From: Hippophae tibetana
Taxonomy: Eukaryota; Streptophyta; Magnoliopsida; Rosales; Elaeagnaceae
Assembly: GCA_037013495.1 (NCBI GenBank)
Contig: CM072809.1
Location: 5,975,001-6,039,000 of the forward strand
DNA length: 64,000 nucleotides
Direction: 5' to 3'
Below, piece by piece: positions 48,551-61,399 of this stretch (its first letter is position 1; each line of letters begins with the position of its first letter). The notes under the pieces are model-generated. The model was not told where the DNA came from, made no database searches, and worked only from the letters and a program-made list of their open reading frames with translations. The position numbers and the translations under genes were made by a program.

Positions 48551-49520
48551 GTGAGTTGATTAAATTTGATATTCTTGTTTATCCGACTTAATATTGGAAA
48601 ATGTGTGTAGGATTTGTGTTTTTTTAGTGGAAATTTTCGTTGGGCGTTGACCTATTTGCAGTTAGTTATATATTGGCGATTATAATGCATTTTGATATGG
48701 ATGGGGGTTTTGGTGGAGGGCTTTTGCGGTTGGAGGATTTGTGGGAAAATTGGTGATACTTTCGGAATTCTCGATTGTGTTTGTGGCCTCTTCTTGAGAT
48801 TTTTGAAGCTGAAGAAACTTTTTTAAGGTTTAGAGGGAAAGTCTATGCGCTTAATCCTACTATTCAGTTTGTGTAATTTAAGCTAATGGTTATGTAAACA
48901 TCCGAAGATGGTACACTTGAAGGCTAGTCATTCTATAGGATTTTTCAAGCTTCGTCTTTTTTTCTTCCCGCTCTATCTTTCATTTGTTTTAAAGGGACAA
49001 TTTCTTTGGCTTCTATTTTTTTGGGGTGGGCGATGCCTAGGTGACTTTGTTCATAAAAAAATACATTTTAGTCCTTTGTTTTTAGGTGGTATGTTCCAGG
49101 TCCCTTATTTTATGAAAAATGGTTCAATTTCTTTTTACGTGCATGCTCCTCAAGTGTGTATTTAATGAAGGATAGGTGTTGTTATCAACACCTTAATGAG
49201 GTTTGAATGGGTTAGGTTTTTTTTATAAAAGTTCAGTAGTTAATTAGACAATGAAAATGTCTATTTTATTCCTTTTAGTTTACACTTAATTAACAGTTGC
49301 ACTTTTTCTTCATGATGCAAAATTGAACTTGTGTGTACTTTTTAAAGATTTGGGGATTAATGTACTACCTTAAAACAATGGTACTAATGTATACATTTTT
49401 GGTGAACTAGGGGACTTTTTGGGGGCCATATAGTGGGGTTGTTCTTCCTACTTTGCTCTCCGAACCTGTAAACTTATGCCCCAACTCAGTTTTTCGTCGT
49501 TCTTGATTTTGTGTTAAAAG
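48551..49520 (+). other. Probable leader intron of the SRP receptor beta gene
   Basis: A leader exon appears to end at 48550 (GTGACTG before GTGAGTTG). A matching acceptor (AAAAG before GTCTCGC) lies ten bases before the ATG at 49531. The GT-AG borders and lack of coding frames support it. Confidence 0.5.
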
Positions 49521-49530
49521 GTCTCGCTTG

Positions 49531-51894
49531 ATGGCAGATAGCCAATATTTACCGTACTTGAAGCATTTGAAGCTCTCGGATGAACGAATAAAACACTTTG
49601 AACAATGGAAGTATCAAGCAGAGCAGTGGCACAATCAAGCACTCGAGTACATTCATGAGATACCACCGAATCAGCTCTATGCTGCTCTTGGTGTCTTGGT
49701 TTTCACAATCATTTTCTTCCTCCTCAGTATGTTGCTTCCTCACATTATGATTCTCCATGCATATTTTTGACCGTGATATATTTAGGTTTTAGTTAATGCT
49801 TGGAATTTTAAATTTAATCACTGCATTTGTCTTGCTTTTCTATAATGTTTTATGTTGTAGTTCGATTGTTTAAACGAGCAAAATCAAACACCATTGTACT
49901 TTGTGGGCTTAGTGGGAGCGGTAAGACAACTCTGTATTATCAGGTAAGTATTGCAATTAACCATTTTTCTTTTTTGTTTCTTTCTAGCTTTTGGATATGA
50001 TAATACATACTTTGATCCCCAATTCCCCATAAATCAATGCTACTGAACTGTTTCCTTCCACTTTCAAATACATATTATGCTTCAGAATTTTATGTAGTAA
50101 TTTAGTATAGGTATATTGTAAAATAACTGACCAAAGTTTGTTAGGTTTTTTAGAAAGGCACTTTTATCACTAATGGCTGGTATTTTTTTTCCTTTTAAGT
50201 TACAACACCAACTTTAAGAATTGTATTTTGTTGTAACTTGTAACTGGGAATCTATTGCTCTATAGTGAATGAAATTTTGGAATGTAATAAACATTAGTGA
50301 TTTTTTTTTGATGAATTTAGTCACTTTAAATATTACTACTATTATTATTATTATCATTATTATTTTTGTCTTTTAAAGTATTTGTACAAATGTACAAATA
50401 CTCCAGTTTGCGAGCTAATTAATTCAGCAAAAATGTAGTTATGCTTTATGGTTGTTGATCTAATTTTAACATGAATTTATGGTTGTGCCAGTTGCGGGAT
50501 GGCTCTTCTCATAAGGGTACTGTTACATCAATGGAACCAAATGAAGGCACCTTTCCTCTACATTCTGAAAAAGTGAAGGTCAAGTTTCTTGGCTTTGATG
50601 TGTAAATTAATATGTTTAATGTGTAATTTACCTATATCACAATTTGTTTTTTGGTGTTTTAACAAGTGAGCATATGATTTATTATTTGCATACTTATTAT
50701 GTTTACATGATTCTGTCACAATTTTAGTTAGTTTTAGTCTTTTTTGTTCCTAGAAAATACTCACTCTGAGACTCCAATACCCTTATTTTGGGTGTCATTT
50801 TCAGAATAACAAGGTAAAGCCGGTTCATCTTGTTGATGTTGCTGGTCATTCTCGTCTTCGACCCAAATTAGATGAGTTTCTTCCTCAAGCTGTTGGTATA
50901 GTTTTTGTTGTGGATGCTTTGGAGTTCCTGCCTAAGTACCGTGCTGCTTCAGAGTAATATTTTCCTTATCTATGCTACACAATATATTAATGCTTATTGT
51001 GACCCTTAAACTGTCTATTGTGAGATAAACTTTTAATGAACTGTGCTGAAATTTTTATCAATTCTTGTTCTTCAACATGAATATCTCATGCATTTTTTCA
51101 CCCACGTACATGCACCTTCCCTCACACCCCAGACCTTCACCTAAAAGGTTCTGACGTTTGTAACCTTGTATGGGTAAGGTACCTCTATGATATTTTGACT
51201 ATAGCAAGTGTTGTGAAGAAGAAGATTCCATTGCTTATTCTCTGCAACAAAACAGACAAGGTGACTGCTCATACCAAGGAATTTATACGAAAGCAGTTAG
51301 AGAAGGAAATGTAAGACTTCATATTTTTCACAACTTTGATGGTTTATCTATGTTTGATTGTATTTATTTAAGTGCAGGCTTTTTCTAACCTTAGAATGAT
51401 TTAACTAACTAATTATGCTATCTTGATTTATTTTTTTATCCTTGAGATTATTATTTATATTTTTTCATTGATTGAGAGATGTATATTCTAATTAAATAAT
51501 ATCACATTGTTCAGTTTTGGATTTTATTTTATTGTGTTGATTGCGTAAGGTAGATATTAATCTCAAACGAAGCAATTATTGGCCAGTTGTTTATTAACTT
51601 GCCAAAACATAAAATTGCCTGTTTTGTATTGGATAATTTTTTCATTTTGCATATGGTCTGTACTATGTAACTTTACGTATTTTCTGTGTTGTGATGTTTT
51701 TCAGTGAAAAATTGCGGGCATCAAGAAGTGCAATATCAGCAGCAGACATTTCAGATGACTTTACCCTTGGGGTGGCTGGAGAAGTATTTTCATTCTCCCA
51801 GTGCCACAACAAAGTTGTAGTTGGAGAAGCTTCTGGCTTGACCGGCGATATTTCTCAGGTTGAGCAGTTCATCAGAGAGCATGTAAAGCCATAG
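49531..51894 (+). CDS. SRPRB: Signal recognition particle receptor beta subunit, six exons
   Basis: Exons 49531-49726, 49861-49943, 50492-50578, 50805-50953, 51179-51310 and 51705-51894 join in phase to 837 bases, 278 residues. A single membrane anchor (LYAALGVLVFTIIFFLLS, about residues 48-65) precedes a small GTPase domain with the P-loop 'GLSGSGKTT', the switch II box 'DVAGHSRLRP' and the guanine box 'NKTD'. SR-beta sits in the ER membrane and holds SR-alpha so that ribosome-SRP complexes dock at the translocon. All introns are GT-AG. Length and motifs match the plant family. The start is the ATG giving 'MADSQY'. No lesions seen. Confidence 0.94.
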
Positions 51895-52611
51895 TAGGAC
51901 ATCCTGCCTCTTGTCGTGGATGCAGTATAGTTAGGGTTGCTGATTCAGATATTACCCCCTCAGTTTCAGAAACACCAATGCTGTTGAAGGGTCAAGAAGG
52001 TTGCATAGTATAGACAGGAAACTGTGGAATGGATTTTTGAAAACAAAAGGCAAGAGCGTGAAGCCATATTATGGTAGGTATTGTAAGAATCGGAAAAAAA
52101 TGGTTCACAATTTTTTTTTTAATGATTTCGAAGATATTTTAGATGTTATGACTCACTTTAGTTGGACTTAAGGCCTCCTCTGATTCTCTCCTGGACCGCA
52201 CATTGAATAATAAGTCATGATATCGTGATAAATAGAGTCATGATATCGAGTTCCCAATTATTTTCCATCTATGAAAGGATGTTTTTTTTCCCCTCCGTTC
52301 ACATAATTTGGTGACGTTTTTTACAAGTTAGTAAGCATATAACACATTTTTGTTTCAATGTAATGTAATTGTTTTTTTTTGACGGGTAAAAAGTTTGAAT
52401 TTAAATATATATAAAGTTTAGTTATTTAAAAAAGAATATTTATAATGTGTTATAAAAGAGGTAACAAATATAAGGAATTAATTTACTTATCTTTAGTACG
52501 TTACTTTGTATATTATTTAAGGTTGATAAACATGTGGATTAAAAATTTATATTTTATATAATAAGGGTTTAGATTTTTAGCCATTTTTGTTACCGGGTTT
52601 GTCGTGCAGTG

Positions 52612-52649
<38 letters not shown>

Positions 52650-53618
52650 GATATATCAAAAATAAGATAGGATAATTGTTTAAAAGTTTTATAATTCTTT
52701 AAAATGTATATTTTAGGTTTTTAATTTTTAAGATATATATTTTAATGCATAAATCTAAGGGGGAAAATACAATTAACAAGATATTATTTTTTATTTTTAA
52801 AAAAATTCTAAATTTATCTTAAAAAAACTATTTGAAATTGATTAAAAAATTTAAAGAATTAAAATTTAAAACATAAATGATTAAAGTGTACATTTTGATG
52901 ATTTATACAACCTTAAATATATACCTTAAAAATTAAAATACTAAATTATACATTTAAAAAAATTATAATAATTACAAAAACCTCAACACAATAAAAAAGT
53001 AAAAAAGTAATGATATATTGATTTTTCTAGATTTATTAATTTATTAAGACAATAATATTATTACAATTAATTTTATTATTATTACAATAAAAATATATAA
53101 AATATTTATTTATTTTTATTATTAATTAAATTAGAGCCTAATATTATTACTATTACATAAAATTATTTTTATATGAGTAATAATTTGTTTCTCTTAATAC
53201 CGCCCGCCATCTTAACATCCTTTACCGATTCTTACAGTCTTATTTCCCTCCAAAATGGGGCAATCCGCGAAACATATATATATATATATATATATAGCTG
53301 AGTTTCTTAGAAAGACCCATTTTCAATAATTCACTTCTTTTCTTAGTGCAGTTGAGCAGTTTAGGAAGGGTTAGAATACATGGAAATTGTTGGAAACATA
53401 TTCTGCAGCAACAGAAATAATTAATGTTCAATTTTAATTAAAAAAATTATTTGATTGTGTTGTTATATTATTAGGTGTTGTGTAAGAAATTATGACGTCT
53501 TTCTCATTTCATTAGAAAAAGACCAAATATTTCTTTCGTCCAAGGAAAAAAAGAAAAGAAAAAAGGAAATCTTTATTCAAAGACAGAGGTTGTCAATACT
53601 GTCCATACATAGAAGAAT
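51895..53618. other. Spacer between SRPRB and KDSB
   Basis: 3' untranslated region to about 52150, then AT-rich DNA. (TA)n tracts at 52616-52646 and 53273-53296. Nothing else recognised. Confidence 0.55.
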
Positions 53619-56268
53619 ATGAAACCACCGTCAATCTGCTCCACCTTGTCATCATCTTCGTCGTCCGGTTCTTGGAGCAACACCAAGTCATGGATCGCTC
53701 ACGGCATCGTCGCCGGAGTTGCAGTTGCAGCGGCAATTGGAGCTCGCTCTTATATGGGTCGATCCAGGAAGTTTCGGAGCCGGGTATTGGGTATCATACC
53801 CGCCCGTTTTGCGTCTTCTCGGTTCCAGGGCAAACCTTTGGTTCACATCCTCGGCAAGCCTATGATCCAGGTTCCCCCCATTTGATTATTATATTTCCGT
53901 GATATAACTCTGACATTGTACGTATTCCAATTTTGTTGCTTTTAATTTCTTTTCTTCTCTGAATTACTTGAATCTTTCCTGGAAAGCTTGATATGTGGGA
54001 TACTTTAGAGGTGAAATTGGAAATGTATTCTGTCTTTTAGACCATACAGAGATGGATCACGCGTCTAGTACATTTTGTACTTAAGAGAAAAGTTGGTAGT
54101 CATAAATTCCAGATCTTTTTTTTTTCCTTCGGGACAGTTTGATGATTGTGTTACAGAGATTTGATCTTTAAGCAGCTGGAAAATGAAATCGCTTACCTCG
54201 AGTGATATTCATAATCATGTACTGGCATATTTTACTTGAAGAACTTATTGGGAATCTCCGTTGCACAAAAGTGGCTTTAGTCTTTAGTTAACAGTAATTT
54301 TGAGAAATAGCATTTGGAGTGTTTATAGTGAGGCCTTTCATTTTGTGATGGTAGATCACATTGTTCTTGTAAATTGTAATTAAATACTCTTGAGAAAATA
54401 AAAGCTTACTATTTGTCTGCAGAGAACATGGGAAAGGGCAAAGCTAGCTAGTACATTGGAGCATATAGGTATGCCCATTTACTTTGCTTCATGTAACATT
54501 ATAAGGAGAATATATATCACACATTTATTCAAATAAGATTTCCTGATTGGAATCAAAGACTGGTTTCCTTTTATTAACTCTCAATTCTGCTGAAGAGCAT
54601 CTCTTACCCGACCTTAGAAGTTCTCGAATGCAGTTGTGGCTACAGATGATGAAAAGATTGCTGAATGTTGCCGGGGCTTTGGTGCTGATGTCATAATGAC
54701 CTCAGAATCTTGCCGTAATGGTAGGCATCATATATTCATAAATGCAATTTCTAATATTTGAGTTGGATCTTATAATCATTTGTATACAATGTACTTAAAG
54801 GTACTGAGCGTTGCAATGAAGCACTCGAGAAGCTTGAGAAGAAGTATGATATAGTTGTCAACATTCAGGGAGATGAACCACTTATTGAACCTGAAATAAT
54901 TGACGGAATTGTTAAAGCTCTGCAGGTTAATTGTTTGCTGTTTTATCTTGCAGAATATCTGCTTCTTCAAATGTTAATTCCGCCTGATTCATCACTTTTA
55001 GGCATCATGCCTGGACCATCTGCCAGCCTATATGGCCTTAAAATCAAGTTTATTAATGGAATCCCCTATCAACTGAATAATTTCTATTTTCATGGTTGAT
55101 TTTATTATTTCCACTAGGCATCTCCAGATGCAGTATTCAGCACCGCGGTCACATCTTTAAAGCCTGAAGATGCATTTGATCCAAATCGAGTGAAGTGTGT
55201 GGTGGATAACTGTGGTTATGCAATTTATTTTTCTAGGGGGTTGATTCCATATAACAAGTGAGTTACACACATAATGGACTATTTTTTGCATCTTTTGTTT
55301 AATGCAACTGAACTCTTTTATATCTAAAAGCCGCTATATGGGAGGTTCTATATGTGGCTATACTATTACATGTCCTCTAGTGCACAATGAGACTTGATGA
55401 ATTGCTCACCTTCTTATATCTCCAGGTCAGGAAAGGTCAATCCTCATTTTCCATACTTGCTTCATCTTGGAATTCAGGTATCAAATTAAACATTTTCTTA
55501 GTGAATTCTAAGAAGGTTTCTGGTGGTACATTGAATTTTACCTGGGAGTTTATGGTTCTTAATTTGTTACCAGAGCTATGATACAAAGTTTCTAAAAATA
55601 TATCCCGAGCTTCAACCTACTCCATTGCAACTCGAAGAAGATCTGGAGCAGCTTAAAGTCCTTGAGAATGGATACAAGATGAAGGTATTTATAGTTGATT
55701 TTTACCAATTTTGTTACTCAAATTAAATCTTGCTTTTACCATCCAAAGATAATGTTTCCATTGGGGTTGTCATGATATTGCATCCTAAATTTTTCTTTCT
55801 TTGATTTAAACGTAAATAATATAGCATATGACTTTAGCTCTAAATTTTACCAATTTTTTGTGTTTTCAATATCTTAAATATTGGCTAAATAAGTAGACAC
55901 TTAACCAAAATTGAGTTAGTTATCAAGTAATTTTTGAAATTCTAAAAATTGAAATTAGGCTATCCTTCATGGAAAAAGAGTTGAGAACATATTTTAATGA
56001 TTATTTAACCAGTATGCCGGTCTCAAAAGAATAGATATAACCATGTAATCTAGCAAACTTCATCCGAGTTCAAGCTTGAATTTGACACCACTTGACCTCA
56101 AAATATGACAAGGGATTTAGTTTACTTCCCCAAAATAAAAAAAGTTGACATGCATTCATCTATGCTGCTATGCAGGTGATTAAGGTAGATCACGAAGCTC
56201 ATGGTGTGGACACCCCAGAAGATGTCCAGAAAATTGAAGCTCTTATGCTTCAGAAGAACCTGCCTTAG
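53619..56268 (+). CDS. KDSB: CMP-KDO synthetase (3-deoxy-manno-octulosonate cytidylyltransferase), eight exons
   Basis: Exons 53619-53870, 54423-54468, 54634-54720, 54801-54925, 55118-55257, 55426-55477, 55574-55684 and 56176-56268 join in phase to 906 bases, 301 residues. A Ser-rich N-terminus is followed by a hydrophobic anchor (HGIVAGVAVAAAIGA), as in the mitochondrially anchored Arabidopsis enzyme. The catalytic domain starts 'IIPARFASSRFQGKPL' (nucleotide-binding loop), then 'VVATDDEKI', the metal-binding 'NIQGDEPLI', 'PHFPYLLHLGIQ' and 'HGVDTPEDV'. The enzyme joins KDO to CMP so that KDO can be built into pectic rhamnogalacturonan II. In Arabidopsis it is At1g53000 and needed for pollen-tube growth (from memory). 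All introns are GT-AG. Intact. Confidence 0.95.
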
Positions 56269-59200
56269 CTAGCTAGTTTATGAAAATGCAGCCAACATCA
56301 TGACAGAAGATCAGTACATTCACTATTCTCACAACCGTAGAGCTGCATTTCTATATGAAATTGTAAGACGATGCCCTGTATATAGCTGTACGCTTCATGG
56401 TATAGGGTGGGTGTATAATGGAATATCTATTTATTAGGCATAACGGTCATATTTTAAGGTTCTATAATTGTTCCACTGTAAGCCGTTCTTTGTACGTCCT
56501 GGTTTTTATGTACTTTGACTTGGATTCTTCGTATATCTTGAAGAATCTGTGTCCAAGTGATATGATATGAAAATAAATGTAAGTACTTTGATGCTACAAT
56601 TTGGTGTAAAATTACAAAATATATATAAAAATATATATGTATATATATATATTTTGTTGAAAGTGGTTTATATAGTAATGAAAAATTGAAACTTATAACG
56701 ATGCTTTTACATGGGACGATGGTTGAGGAAGTTATTTTGATTGTATCAAGTAAACATTTTAGTTACTTTGTTTTTTTAAAGGATATTTAGATTACTCTAT
56801 CTATAATAATGTGATATTTTAATTATTTTTTAAATAGTAAAATATTATTTTATTAATAAAAAATTCTAACATAATAATAAAGGGAATTTAGTAAGAGCAA
56901 AATTATCATGTTTTTAACAATTCAAAACATAATTTGAACGGTACATTTTTTTTTTGTCAACTGTTTTTAAAATTTTACATTTTATGGAAAAAAAAATTGT
57001 ATTATTTAGGGCATTTTTTTGTATTGTATTTTTTATAGATATCATGTTTGGATCAAACTTATAAACTTTATAATATCAATAATATGGACTATATAAGTTA
57101 AAAAATTACAAAAACAATGACATTAGAATTACACAAATGATCTTTCTTTAGTCCACTATTGTAAAAGACTAAAGACTATACTAGTCTTTGAAGATACTGG
57201 ATATGAGAAAGTTCATATGTATGATTCCAATGTTATTGATCTAGTAATTTTTTTACTCCCATTAAATTCATTTTATTATTATTTCCTAATTTTTTATTAA
57301 TATAATACTATTTAATGTTCCAAGAGTTATTAAAATGTTTCATTTTTACAATGATAATAATATAAATGTATATTATGAAAACAAAATGATTAAAATGTCA
57401 TAGTTTAAAGACATTTACATAAGACACATTTATAGATGACTTAAAAAAACATTCCATTATTGTTTTATATAAATGTATTTTTTTACATATAGATGGTCAC
57501 ATTCATGTACATACCATTAATATCTTTTTAAAATTATAAGATATATTGTATATTCATGCACCTGAATTATAAAAAAAATTATGCAGTTACACAAATAAGG
57601 TGACCGTTAAAAATGAAATTATCAAGTTGTTTATCAATATACGAGGATAAAGAAAAATAGAAAGAGTTATTAAGAGTAAAATTTGCAGAGAAAATTGTCT
57701 TATTTGAGGTTATATGTTTTGCATGAAGGACTTAATTAGTGTTTATCATTGCATTTTTTTTTTCTTTGAATCTTTTATGAGTTTTTCTTTACTAATCTAT
57801 TTTTAATCTTTAATACAAATAACCTATCTTTTAAATTTAGTGATTTTAAGTTTTATCATAAAAACTATGATTTAGGATGATAAAGATGATGCTAATGATA
57901 AGGATGATTACGATGGTAATACATATTTAATATTGCTATAAAAAGATATGTAATAAAACTTTGAAAGTATTATAGAAGATATTAGTACATGTTTGAAAAT
58001 TCTTTTATCTTGTATGAGATAGTATGGTTCATATAGTTTTATGTTTAGTATTATTTTTCGTTTATAAGTTACTTTTTAAACCGTTGTAGTTAATTTTATC
58101 TAATTTTTTGGTAAGAATCTACTATAAGTTTTATTTTATTTCTACGTTTAGTTGCTTTTTATTCATAAAACATGTAAAAAACTTTATTTACATTAATATT
58201 TGTGAGAGTTACATAAAAAAAGAGTATGTATGAGATAATCAAGTAATATATTAATGTTAAAAAATAAAATTGAATATGATTTTAATATTAACAGATAATA
58301 AACTAACGAGGTTTTAATTTTGGATTAACTTAAAATAATGTATTTTTATAATGAATAAATAGTTATTATGTATGATATATATATAAACCAAAGGTTATTT
58401 TGTATTTATAACTATAAATATGAAATTTAGATTTTACAACATGAACGTCTATAAACTAAATTTATATATATTTTATTCTTAATATAATATGAATTTATTA
58501 TAAAATAAATAAAGGTGATTGTTAGAGTAGTCAATCCTTTTACAAGAGTCTTTGTTAAGGAAATGTGGTCTGCCTCTGGATTCTGACTCACGAGTCATGA
58601 CAAGGGATGTCAAGTTCTTTTACTGACTTGTTTTTCTTTTAAAACTTGTCAATTATCATTATTTTACTATCAATTTTATATAAAATCAATTGCTTTACTA
58701 CAAAAATAATATTTATTTTTTAAATTATATAAAATAATATTCTTAAAATTTATAATAAAAAAAATTATAAATAATTTTCAATTTCTAAAAATTCAATATT
58801 AAACTAACTTAATTAAATAAAATTTAATCTAAATTTTAGAGTGGGATGTTATTTTGTAATAAAAACATATTAGTTGAGGTGGGGATCTTTTGCCTAAAAA
58901 TATGTCTTGATTTATGTCTGATTAACAAGATTGATACATCAATTTAAAAAACCACCTAATTTTTTTAAAATTTTATATTAAAGATAATATTTTAAAATAT
59001 TTTAAATAATGTACCAGGATAATGTTAATAAGATTGAGATATACTTACAAGATTGAACATAATAAATGCTGGTTTTATAACTATAAGTTCTAATAATAAT
59101 ATAGATATTATTTTCCTAATTTTTTTAACTTTATATTTCTATCTTCTTCTTCTTTCTTCTAATTTGTTAAATTCTTTTAATCCAAATAATTTATTAAATT

Positions 59201-59900
59201 TACCTTTTAATTTGAGGTTGATTTAGAGGCTTATCTCATTTCTAATTACAAGGTTGAATTGTAAATATATTTAATCGTTAAATTAATAATTTAGATGATA
59301 TTTGTTATTAATATAAAATATATTTATGTATTATTTTTCAAGCAAAAAAAATATATTGTGTGATTAAAAAAACATTTTTTTAACTTAAACATTTTAACTG
59401 ATTTAAATTTTAAGCACATACGAAGTGCTATTAAAAATAATTCACCCGAAGCCTAATGAGGAGTCATCTTGTAAGTTTTTAATTTAGAAAAATAGCGAAT
59501 AATCAATAAAAAATATACATAGATAATTAATTATAAAGGATATTGAGATAAATACTCTTTCTTTAATAAAAAATTTATATGTATCAATTCTATAATCACT
59601 TAATGTATCTCACTAATTTTAATAATATATTATTATTTTTATATTAAAATGATCCTCAAAATAAAAATAAAAATATCAATATTAAATAACAAACGAAAAA
59701 GTTTTTACATAAAGTTTTTTATCTTTTAGTTATGTTGTCAATAGTGGTGCTGACATGTTGTAACATGATTAGTCACTTGCAAAAACACCGCATGTGAAAT
59801 TGACGGTAACAGTTAGAAAAGTCCTTCAATAGCCTAGACTCATCGCTGCCACAAGCATACAACTCCTTCATCATCCATTTGTCAACTACTATCCTAATTA
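56269..59900. other. Long AT-rich spacer
   Basis: KDSB 3' untranslated region to about 56580, then over 3 kb of very AT-rich DNA with (TA)n near 56625-56655. No coding frames with recognisable similarity, no repeats with clear borders. Confidence 0.55.
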
Positions 59901-59922
59901 TCTCCACCCAATAAGCGCTCTT

Positions 59923-59946
59923 TGTCTCTCTCTCTCTCTCTCTCTG
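59923..59946. repeat. (CT)n tract in the leader of the thioredoxin gene
   Basis: About 12 CT units shortly before the start codon; pyrimidine tracts are common in plant leaders. It translates into a meaningless Ser-Leu run if an upstream ATG at 59922 is used, one reason to prefer the ATG at 60000. Confidence 0.9.
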
Positions 59947-59999
59947 AAACTCTCTTCTCTCAGTTCTCTCTCCCCAAGGTCTACGGAACCTCTTCGGAC

Positions 60000-61399
60000 A
60001 TGGCTACTATACTTGAATTTATCACTGTTCCTCGCAGTTGTGTTCTTCCTTCCAGCTCACTTTCTCCAGTTGCAGCTTCGTCGATTTCTTTGCTCCCCGG
60101 TCGTCGGAGCTTGCCTCAGTTTAGAGGTCTCAAGATTAGACCTAGCTTCGCTATTCGTTCTCTCGGATCGGTCAGCTCCGGTAGTTCAAAACAAGGTCGT
60201 CGTGGTGGAGCTATCGTCTGCGAGGCTCAAAATACCGCCGTTGAAGGTCAGTATCAGATTTTTCTGTTTGGCTGATTGTTTAAGTCGCTATTATTTGTTG
60301 TTACTATTTGATTTTTTTTTCAATACTTTACTGCTGTTCTTATTATGAATTTGCGTTTTTTAGTTTATTTTATAAATATTCTGCATTTATGTTTAATGGT
60401 TTTGGAATCTAAGGAGTAGGAAACTAAGGGGAAAAACAAAGAGCATCGAAATAGAGTACGTTCTCTATCATTAAATCTAAAGTAAGAGAAGAAAAAAGTA
60501 AAGGAGGTTAATAGTTCTTTCGGAAGATTCGATAGTGTGATGGAATTTGAATGTCATTTTCTTTAATTAGCGCCATGTTCTCCGACAAGCAAATAGATAA
60601 TTGACAATTTATTCAACTTCTTATGCTTTTAGGTTGCTTTTAGTTTTCTTTTGCGTTTAGATTATTGTGGAATTGTATACTCGATCGGCCTTAATTTGGT
60701 GGAAATGTCTTAAGATTTGTGCATATTTTATTCGAAAGATTGATTTCTTCTTCCAATTTAGTTGCTTTGTATTTGGATAAATGGACCTAATTTTCCTGTA
60801 AGTAAACTAGTAAGTTCTCAATACACTCTCGATGTTACCGAAGTATCTTGTTCTGTTTGCTGCTGATGCTCAACAATGAATGAGGAGTCTGCTATATAGC
60901 TTATTGTTACAGCTCACATTGGTATCAAATTCCATAACATGGATTGCATGTGGAACCTAAGAATTTTTGTTGTTTTCCTTTTCCCTCTTCGATCAATTGA
61001 GTTGGTTTCTAGCTTCTTTTTCCCTAGCCATATGAGGAAAATATATCTTAATGAACAGAACTCGTGTTTTGTTAAAAATCTGCAGTGGCTGCTGCTACTG
61101 ATGCAACTTGGCAGTCGCTTGTCATTGAATCTGAATTTCCCGTTCTGGTTGAATTTTGGGCTCCATGGTGTGGGCCCTGCCGTATGATCCATCCTATAAT
61201 TGATGAATTGGCTAAGCAGTACGCTGGAAAGCTCAAATGCTACAAAGTTAACACCGATGAGAATCCTTCAGTGGCAACCCAATATGGGATTCGAAGTATT
61301 CCAACGATCCTTATCTTCAAGAATGGTGAAAAGAAAGATGCAGTGATTGGTGCTGTTCCCAAATCCACATTGACTACCAGCATTGAGAAATTCTTGTAG
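60000..61399 (+). CDS. TRXm (m4-like): Thioredoxin m-type, chloroplast, two exons
   Basis: Exons 60000-60246 and 61086-61399 join in phase (G|TG) to 561 bases, 186 residues. Residues 1 to about 80 are a Ser-rich, basic plastid transit peptide. The thioredoxin fold has the active site '[15 protein letters not shown]', the cis-Pro '[15 protein letters not shown]', and ends 'IEKFL'. M-type thioredoxins carry electrons from ferredoxin-thioredoxin reductase to stromal and thylakoid targets; TRX m4 has been linked to cyclic electron flow. Assignment to m4 rests on its position beside SPA, COX17 and GT14 relatives, as around Arabidopsis At3g15360 (from memory). ATG 60000 was preferred over an in-frame ATG at 59922 inside the CT repeat. 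Intact. Confidence 0.93.

Noticed and set aside
59922..59999. N-terminal extension of thioredoxin from an upstream ATG
   Set aside because: It would translate a CT microsatellite into a Ser-Leu run; the ATG at 60000 gives a normal plastid transit peptide.
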